This document shows positions 54,901 through 63,900 of a stretch of 64,000 nucleotides of DNA, piece by piece; the stretch's first letter is position 1; each line of letters opens with the position of its first letter. The position numbers and the translations under genes are program-made. The stretch lies in the NCBI GenBank assembly GCA_032173965.1, contig CM063311.1:980262-1044261 (forward strand), written 5' to 3'. The notes below the pieces were generated by a model. That model saw only the letters and a list, made by a program, of their open reading frames with translations. It ran no database searches and was not told the DNA's origin. Source of the DNA: Sitta carolinensis (lineage: Eukaryota; Chordata; Aves; Passeriformes; Sittidae).

Positions 54901-57900
54901 ATTTCCTCCCGTTTTCCCCCATTTCTCCGGGATTTTTTCCCCCATTTCTCCGGGATTTTTTCCCCCATTCCTCCGGGATTTTTTCCCCCATTCCTCCCGG
55001 ATTTTTTCCCGGGTTTTCCCCCATTCCTTCGGGATTTTTTCCCCCATTTCTCCGGGATTTTCCCCCCATTCCTCCGGGATTTCCTCCCGTTTTTCCCCCA
55101 TTTCTCCGGGATTTTTCCCCCATTCCTCCCGGATTTCCTCCCGTTTTTTCCCCCATTCCTCCCGGATTTTTTCCCGGATTTTTTCCCCCATTTCTCCGGA
55201 TTTTTCCTCCCATTCCTCCGGGATTTCCTCCCGTTCTTCCCCCATTTCTCCGGTATTTTTTCCCCCATTCCTCACGGATTTTTTCCCGGATTTTTTCCCC
55301 CATTTCTCCCGGATTTCCTCCCGTTTTTTCCCCCATTCCTCCGGGATTTCCTCCCGTTCTTCCCCCATTTCTCCGGTATTTTTTCCCCCATTCCTCACGG
55401 ATTTTTCCCCCCATTTCTCCCGGATTTTTTCCCGGATTTTTTCCCCCATTCCTCCCGTTTTTCCCCCCATTCCTCCGGGCTTTCCTCCGGTTTTTCCCCC
55501 CTTTCTCCCGCGTGGCTCTCTCCGCAGGCCGGGGCCGGGCCCGCGGGTTCCGGGCTCGGGGCCGGGGTCCCGCTCGGGCTCGGGGGCTGGGCCGGGCCCG
55601 GGGCCGCCCCCGCAGCGACCCCGAGGACGAGGAGCCCTTCGAGGAGGAGCCCGAGGTGAGCGCGGCACCGGGGCTGGCCCGGGGCTGACCCGGTGAGAGG
55701 GGGTTCTGACCCGGGGCTGATCCGGTTCTGATCCTGTCCCGGGGGTCTGACCCGGTGAGAGGGGGTTCTGACCCGGGGCTGATCCGGTTCTGATCCTGTC
55801 CCGGGGTTCTGACCCGGTGAGAGGGGGTTCTGACCCGGTGAGAGGGGGTTCTGACCCGGTGAGAGGGGGTTCTGACCCGGTGAGAGGGGTTCTGACCCGG
55901 TTAGAGGGGGTTCTGACCCGGTGAGAGGGGATTCTGACCCGGGGCTGATCCTGTCCCGGGGTTCTGACCCGGTGAGAGAGGGTTCTGACCCGGTGAGAGG
56001 GGGTTCTGACCCGGTGAGAGGGGGTTCTGACCCGGTGAGAGGGGGTTCTGACCCGGTGAGAGGGGGTTCTGACCCGGTGAGAGGGGGTTCTGACCCGGTT
56101 AGAGGGGGTTCTGACCCGGTTAGAGGGGGTTCTGACCCGGTGAGAGGGGGTTCTGACCCGGGGCTGATCCTGTCCCGGGGTTCTGACCCGGGTCTGATCC
56201 TGTCCCGGGGGTCTGCCCCGGGGCTGACCCGGTTCAGGGGGGGTTGGATCCTGTCCCGGGGTTCTGACCCGGGTCTGACCCGGTTCTGATCCGGTTCTGA
56301 CCCGGTTAGAGGGGGTTCTGATCCTATCCCGGGGTTCTGACCCGGGTCTGACCCGGTTCTGACCCGGTTCTGATCCAGTTCTGGGGTTCTGACCCAATCC
56401 CGGGATTCGGGATGGGATCCCCCCATTCCAGGTTCCAACTGGACCCAATTCCCTTGGGATTCCCCCTGGAATTCCATGGGATTCCCCTGGAATTCCCCCC
56501 TGGGATTTTCCCTGGGATTCCCCTCTGGGGTTCCCCTGGAATTCCCTGGGATTCCCCTGTGGGATTCCCCTGTGGGATTCCCCTGTGGGATTTCCCCTGG
56601 GATTCCCCTGTGGGATTTCCCCTGGGATTTCCCCTGGAATTCCCCTGGAATTCCCGGTTTTTCCCCAGTTCTGTGACCCGGAGGAGCCGCTGGGCGACGA
56701 CGACTTCGACGATTACGCCAAGGAGCTCTCGCAGTACCGGCGCAGCAAGGAGCGCGGCCGCGGTGAGCCCGCCGGAAACCGGGAGAAACCCGGGAGAAAC
56801 CTGGGATTAACCCGGGATAAACCGGGGATAAACCCGCCCTAAACCGGGGATAAACCCGCCCTAAACCCGGCCCCAAATCCCATCCTAAATCCCGCCCCAA
56901 ATCCCCAGAGCGCGGCCGCGGTGAGCCCACCGGAAACCGGGAGAAACCCGGGAGAAACTCGGGATAAACCCGGGATAAACCGGGATAAACCCGCCCTAAA
57001 CCCGGCCCCAAATCCCGCCCTAAACCGGGGATAAACCCGCCCTAAACCCGGCCCCAAATCCCATCCTAAATCCCGCCCCAAATCCCCGGAGCGCGGCCGC
57101 GGTGAGCCCGCCGGAAACCGGGAGAAACCCGGGAGAAACTCGGGATAAACCCGCCCTAAACTGGGGATAAACCCGCCCTAAACCCGGGGATAAACCCGCC
57201 CTAAACCCGGGATAAACCTGCCCTAAACCCGCCCTAAACGGGGATAAACCCGGGATAAACCCGGGATAAACCCGGCCCCAAATCCCACCCCAAATCCCAT
57301 CCTAAATCCCACCCTAAACCCGGCCCAAATCCCATCCTAAATCCTGCCCCAAATCCTGCCCTAAACCGGGCCCCAAATCCCACCCCAATTCCTAATCAAT
57401 AATCAGTAATCAATAAGCAATAAGCGATTGATCAATCCCATTCCAGGGCCAAGGTCCTAAGGGGCAGGGGACTGAAGGGGCCGGGGATTCCCCGTTCCTA
57501 ATTCCCCAATTCCCAATTCCCAATCAATATCCAATAACCAATCGATAATCAATAATCGATAATCGATAATGGCATTGCAGGGCCGTGCCGGGGCCGGGGC
57601 CCAAGGGGCCGGGGGCCCAAGGGGCCGGGCCGGGGGGCGGGGGGGGGGATTCCCAATTCCCAATTAATAACCAATCGATAATCGATAATGGCGTTGCAGG
57701 GCCGTGCCGGGGCCAGGGCCGGGGATTCCCAATTCCCAATCAATAACCAATCAATAATCGATAATCGATAATCGATAATGGCGTTGCAGGGCCGTGCCGG
57801 GGCTGGGGCCCGCGGGGCCGGGGGCCCAAGGGGCGGGCCGGGGGCGGGGATTCCCAATTCCCAATCAATAACCGATAACCGATCGATAATCAATAATCGA

Positions 57901-60900
57901 TAATCGATAATGGCGTTGCAGGGCCGTGCCGGGGCCGGGGCCGGGGCCCGAGGGGCCGGGGGCCCAAGGGGCCGGGCCGGGGGCGGGGATTCCCAATTCC
58001 CAATCAATAACCGATAACCGATCGATAATCAATAATCGATAATGGCGTTGCAGGGCCGTGCCGGGGCCGGGGCCGGGGCCCGAGGGGCCGGGGGCCCAAG
58101 GGGCCGGGCCGGGGGCGGGGATTCCCAATTCCCAATCAATAACCGATAACCGATCGATAATCAATAATCGATAATCGATAATGGCGTTGCAGGGCCGGGC
58201 CGGGGCCGGGGCCGGGGCCCGAGGGCCGGGGGCCCAAGGGGCCGGGCCGGGGGCGGGGATTCCCAATTCCCAATCAATAACATCGATACAATCGATCGAT
58301 AATCAATAATCGATAATCGATAATGGCGTTGCAGGGCCGTGCCGGGGCGGGGCCGGGGCCGAGGGGCCGGGGGCCCAAGGGGCCGGGCCGGGGGCGGGGA
58401 TTCCCAATTCCATCAATAACGATAACCGTCGATAATCAATAATCGATAACAATAATCGAAATCGATATGGCGTTGCAGGGCCGTGCCGGGGCCGGGCGCC
58501 GAGGGCCGGGGCCCAAGGGCCGGCCGGGCGGGCCGGCCGCAGCGCGCTGGCAGGCGCAAAACGACGACGAACGATTTCTACGACGACGAAATGGGGTGAG
58601 AGAGGCCCGGCAAGAGCCCCAAAATCACCCCAAAATCACCCAAATCACCCCAAAAATATCCAGAAATGGGCCCCAAATCACCCCAAAATCACCTCAAAAT
58701 CACCTCAAATCACCCCAGAAATATCCTGAAAAGGACCCCAAAAGTGACCCCAAATCACCCCAAAATCACCTCAAATCACCCCAGAAATATCCTGAAAAGG
58801 ACCCCAAAAGTGACCCAAATCACCCCAAAATCACCCCAAAATCACCTCAAATCACCCCAGAATATCCTGAAAGGGACCCCAAAGTGACCCCAAATCACCC
58901 AAAATGACCCCAAAGATACCCCAGAAATACCCCAAATCACCCCAAAATCACCCCAAATCACCCCAAAAATATCCCAGAAATGACCCCAAAAATAGCCTGA
59001 AAAGGTCCACAAAAATGACCCCAAATCACCCCAAAACCCCAAAAATGACCCCAAAAATATCCCAGAAATGACCCCAAAAATAGCCTGAAAAGGATCCCAA
59101 AAATGACCCCAAAAAACCCCAAAAATGACCCCAAAAATAGCCTGAAAAGGACCCCAAAAAACCCCCAAAATGACCCCAAAATATCCCAGAAATGACCCCA
59201 AAAATATCCTGAAAATGACCCCAAAATCACCCCAGAAATCCTGAAAATGACCCCAAAAAACCCCAAAAACCCCAAAAATGACCCCAAAAGTATCCTGAAA
59301 ATGACCCCAAAAATGACCCCAAATCACCCCAAAAATATCCTAAAAAAGACCCCAAAATGACCCAAAAATATCCCAAAAAACCCCAAAAATATCCCAGAAA
59401 ATTCTCCAGAAATTTCCCAGATTTTGAGGATTTTTCCCGGGAATTTTTGGGGATTTTTTCTGATATTTTTTCCAGGATTTTTCGGGGATTTTTCCCCCGG
59501 ATATTTTTTACATTTTTAGGGGATATTTTAGAATTCTTTCCAGAGATTTTTGGGGATATTTTAGAATTTTTTCCAGGATTTTTTGGGGATTTTTCCCAGG
59601 ATTTTTTTTACATTTTTAGGGAATATTTTAGAATTCTTTCCAGGATTTTTTGGGGATTTCCCCAGGATTTTTTTACATTTTTAGGGGATATTTTAGATTT
59701 TTTTCCGGGATTTTTTTGGGAAATTTCTTCTGAGATTTTCCCAGGATTTTTGGGGGATTTTCCCCACGATTTTTTTACATTTTTAGGGAATATTTAGAAT
59801 TTTTTCCCGGGATTTTTTGGGGATTTTTTCTGAGATTTTTTCCATGATTTTTCAGGCATTTTTTCTGGGAATTTTTTAACATTTTTAGGAAATATTTTAG
59901 ATTTTTTTCCAGGATTTTTGGTTCAGTGGGGATTTTTCCCAGGATTTTTGGGGGGATTTTCCCCTGGATTTTTTGGGGATTTTCCCCGGGACTTTTTTGG
60001 GGATTTTTTTACATTTTTAGGAGATATTTTAGAATTTTTCCCAGAATTTTTGGGGGGATTTTTTTGGGGATTTTTAGGGGATATTTTAGAAATTTTTTCC
60101 CAGGATTTCCCCCCCTTTCCCCGTGTGATTTTTCCCGGTTTCCCCCCCAAATTTTGGGATTTTTTTGGGCTCCCCAGGACGGGGGGCGGGTACCGGCGGG
60201 CGGAGCACGACAAGGCTCACCTGCCCGCTGACAAGAAGGGCAAAGTCATCTGCAAGTACTTCGTGGAGGGCAGGTGCACCTGGGTAAGGGCTGCACACCT
60301 GGGGGGCACACCTGGGCACACCTGGGTAAACCTGGGTAAACCTGGGGGGCACCTGGGTAAACCTGGGGGGCACCTGGGTAAGGGCTGCACACCTGGGGGG
60401 CACCTGGGTAAACCTGGGGGGCACCTGGGCACACCTGGGGGGCATCTGGACACACCTGGGGGGCACCTGGGGGCACCCAGCGGGCACCTGGGGACATTTG
60501 GGGGCATTTGGGGGGCACCTGGGGGGCACCTGGGTAAGGGCTGCACACCTGGGGGGCACACCTGCGCACACCTGGGGGAACCTGGGCACACCTGGGGGCA
60601 TTTGGGGGGCACCTGGGGGCATTTGGGGGGACCTTAGGGGCACCTGGGCACACCTGGGGGCATTTGGGGGGCACCTGGGCACACCTGGGTAAACCTGGGG
60701 GGCACCCAGGGGGCACCTGGGCACACCTGGGGGGCACCTGGGGGCATTTGGGGGGTACCTGGGCACACCTGGGGGGCACCTGGATAAACCTGGGGGGCAC
60801 CTGGGCACACCTGGGGGGCACCTGGGCACACCTGGGGGGCACCTGGGGGTATTTGGAGGGCACCTGGGCACACTTGGGGGGCATCTAGGGGGCACCTGGG

Positions 60901-63900
60901 TAAACCTGGGTAAGGGCTGCACACCTGGGGGGCACACCTGGGCACACCTGGGGGGCACCTGGGCACACCTGGGGGCACCTGAGCACACCTGGGGCATTTG
61001 GGGGGCACCTGGGTAAGGGCTGCCCACCTGGCACACTGGGGGCACCCAGGGGGCATTTGGGGCATTTTGGGGGTACCTGGGCACTCCTGGGGGACACCTG
61101 GGCACACCTGGGGGCATTTGGGGGGCACCTGGGCACACCTGGGGGCACCTGGGTAAACCTGGGGGCATTTGGGGGCACCCAGGGGGCACCTGGGCACACC
61201 TGGGGGGCACCCAGGGGGCACCTGGGCATACCTGGGGTGTCACCTGGGCACACCTGGGGCACCTGTCTCACCCAAATCCCACCCAAAACCCACCTGAGTC
61301 CCACCTGTCCCATCTCCCCTGTCTCTCTCCCCTATCTCTCACCTGTCTCTCACCTGTATCTCCCCTGTCTTTCTCACCTGTCTCTCTCACCTGTATTTCT
61401 CACCTGTTTCGCTCCCCTCTCTCACCTGTATCTCTCCCCTGTCTCACCTGTCTCTCACCTGTATCTCCCCTGTCTCTCCCCTGTCTCACCTGTCCCATCT
61501 CACCTGTCCCATCTCACCTGTCTCTCACCTGTATCTCCCCTGTCTTTCTCACCTGTATCTCCCCTGTCTTTCTCACCTGTCTCTTTCACCTGTCTCTCTC
61601 ACCTGTCTCTCTCACCTGTATCTCACCTGTCTCTCCCCTGTCTCTCTCACTTGCCTCTCTCCCCTGTCTCTCTCACTTGTCTCACCTGTCTCTCACCTGT
61701 CCCATTTCACCTGTCTGTCTCACCTGTCTCTCTCCCCTGTCTCACCTCCTCACCTGTCTCTCACCTGTCTCTCTCCTGTCTCTCTCCTGTCTCACCTGTT
61801 TCTCACCTGTCTCTCACCTGTCTCTCCCCTGTCTCTCTCTCCTGTCTCACCTGTTTCTCACCTGTCTCTCACCTGTCTCTCACCTGTCTCTCCCCTGTCT
61901 CTCTCCCCTGTCTCACCTGTTTCTCACCTGTCTCTCACCTGTCTCTCCCCTGTCTCTCTCCCCTGTCTCACCTGTTTCTCACCTGTCTCTCACCTGTCTC
62001 TCCCCTGTCTCTCTCCCCTGTCTCACCTGTTTCTCACCTGTCTCTCACCTGTCTCTCCCCTGTCTCTCTCTCGTCTCACCTGTTTCTCACCTGTCTCTCA
62101 CCTGTCTCTCCTCTGTTCTCCCCTGTCTCACCTGTTTCTCACTGTCTCTCACCTGTCTCTCCTCTGTCTCTCTCCCTGTCCACCTGTTTCTCACCTGTCT
62201 CTCACCTGTCCCTCCCCGTCTCTCCCGTGCCCAGGGCGATCACTGTAACTTCAGTCACGACATCGAGCTGCCCAAGAAGCGCGAGCTCTGCAAGTTCTAC
62301 ATCACGGGCTACTGCGCGCGCGCCGACAGCTGCCCCTACATGCACGATATCCGCCAAAAAACGGGTGAAAATAAACGGGGTTAAACCGGTTAAAAACGGG
62401 TTAGAAACGGGTGAAAAACGGGTTAAACCGCGCCGACAGCTGCCCCTACATGCACGATATCCCCGGTTAAAAACGGGTGAAAAACGGGTGAAAAACGGGT
62501 TAAACTGGGTTAAACAGGTTAGACTGGGTTAAACTGGGTGAGACCAGGCCGACAGCTGCCCCTACATGCACGATATCCCCGGTTAAAAACGGGTGAAAAA
62601 CGGTTAAACCGGGTTAAAAACGGGTGAAAAACGGTGAAAACGGTTAAACTGGGTCAGACTGGGTTAAACCGGGTTAAACGGGGTTAGACCGGTTCAAACT
62701 GGGGTAAACTGGTTCAGACTGGGCTGAACCTGGGCTGGCTGGGTTAGTCCTGGGTTAGTCCTGGTTAGTCCTGGGTTAGTGCTACATTAGTCCTGGGTTA
62801 GCCTCACGTTAGTCCTGGTTTAGTCCCGGTTTAGTCCCTGGTTATTCCCTGGTTTAGTCCCTGGTTGTTCCCTGGTTTAGTCCTCGTTTAGTCCCAGTTT
62901 ATTCCTGGTTAATCCCTGGTTTAGTCCCGGTTAATCCCTGGTTTATTCCTGGTTTATTCCCTGGTTATTCTTAGGTTATTCCCAGTTTAGTCCCAGTTTA
63001 TACCTGTTTTAGTTCGGTTATTCCCAGGTTTATTCCCGGTTTTTCCCACATTTCCTTGACGTTCCCACGGGATTTCCCGTGCCAGCTCTTCCAGTTAGTG
63101 CTGGGTTAATCCCTGGTTTAATCCCAGGTTAATTCCAGGTTAATCCCTCGTTAATCCCTGGTTAATCCCAGATTATTCCCAGTTTATTCCCAGTTTATTC
63201 CCATGGTTTTTCCCACATTTCCTTGACATTCCCACGGGATTTCCCGTGCAAGCTCTTCCACACCACGGGGCTCTGCATCAACGGCGACGATTGCATGTTC
63301 TCGCACGCGCCGCTCACCGACGACAGCCAGCAGCTGCTCGACAAGGTACCTGGCACACCTGGGGGCACCTGGGGTACACCTGGGGCACCTGAGAGTACCT
63401 ACAGCACACCTGGGAGCACCTGGACACACCTGGAATACACCTGGGCACACCTGAGAGTACCCACGGCACACCTGGGGACAACTGGGGTACACCTGGGATA
63501 CACCTGGGGGCACCTGGGGTACACCTGGGAGCACCTACAGCACACCTGGGCACACCTGGGGGCACCTGGAATACACCTGGGGGCACCTGGGCACACCTGA
63601 GAGTACCCATGGCACACCTGGGGGCATCTGGGGGCACCTACAGCACACCTGGGCACACCTGGGGGCACCTGGGATACACCTGGGGGCACCTGGGCACACC
63701 TGAGAGTACCCACGGCACACCTGGGATACACCTGGGCACACCTGGGATACACCTGGGGGCACCTGTGCACACCTGGATACACCTGGGGGCACCTGTGCAC
63801 ACCTGGATACACCTGGGCACACCTGAGAGTACCCACGGCACACCTGGGATACACCTGAGTACACCTGGGGCACACCTGGGCTCCCCCCATCCCCTCTCTC

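Larger units (their letters stand above)
62347..63235 (+). other. ZC3H4: Putative U12-type AT-AC intron of ZC3H4
   Basis: The exon 9 and exon 10 borders are fixed by protein conservation ([16 protein letters not shown], one plus two bases of the Gly codon). The intron between them starts ATATCC and ends TTCCTTGACATTCCCAC. ATATCC is the core of the U12 AT-AC donor. TTCCTTGAC (63219-63227) is a perfect U12 branch-point match, with the branch A nine bases before the final AC. No GT-AG alternative keeps the conserved residues. Donor positions +7 and +8 (GC, not TT) deviate from consensus. The body has TTAAAAACGGGTGAAAAACGG and TTAGTCCTGGTTTAGTCCC units. Confidence 0.8.

Noticed and set aside
62347..62360. 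ATATCC after exon 9 as a simple sequencing error for a GT donor
   Set aside because: Three separate copies of the junction agree, and the other end of the intron independently shows a U12 branch point and AC.
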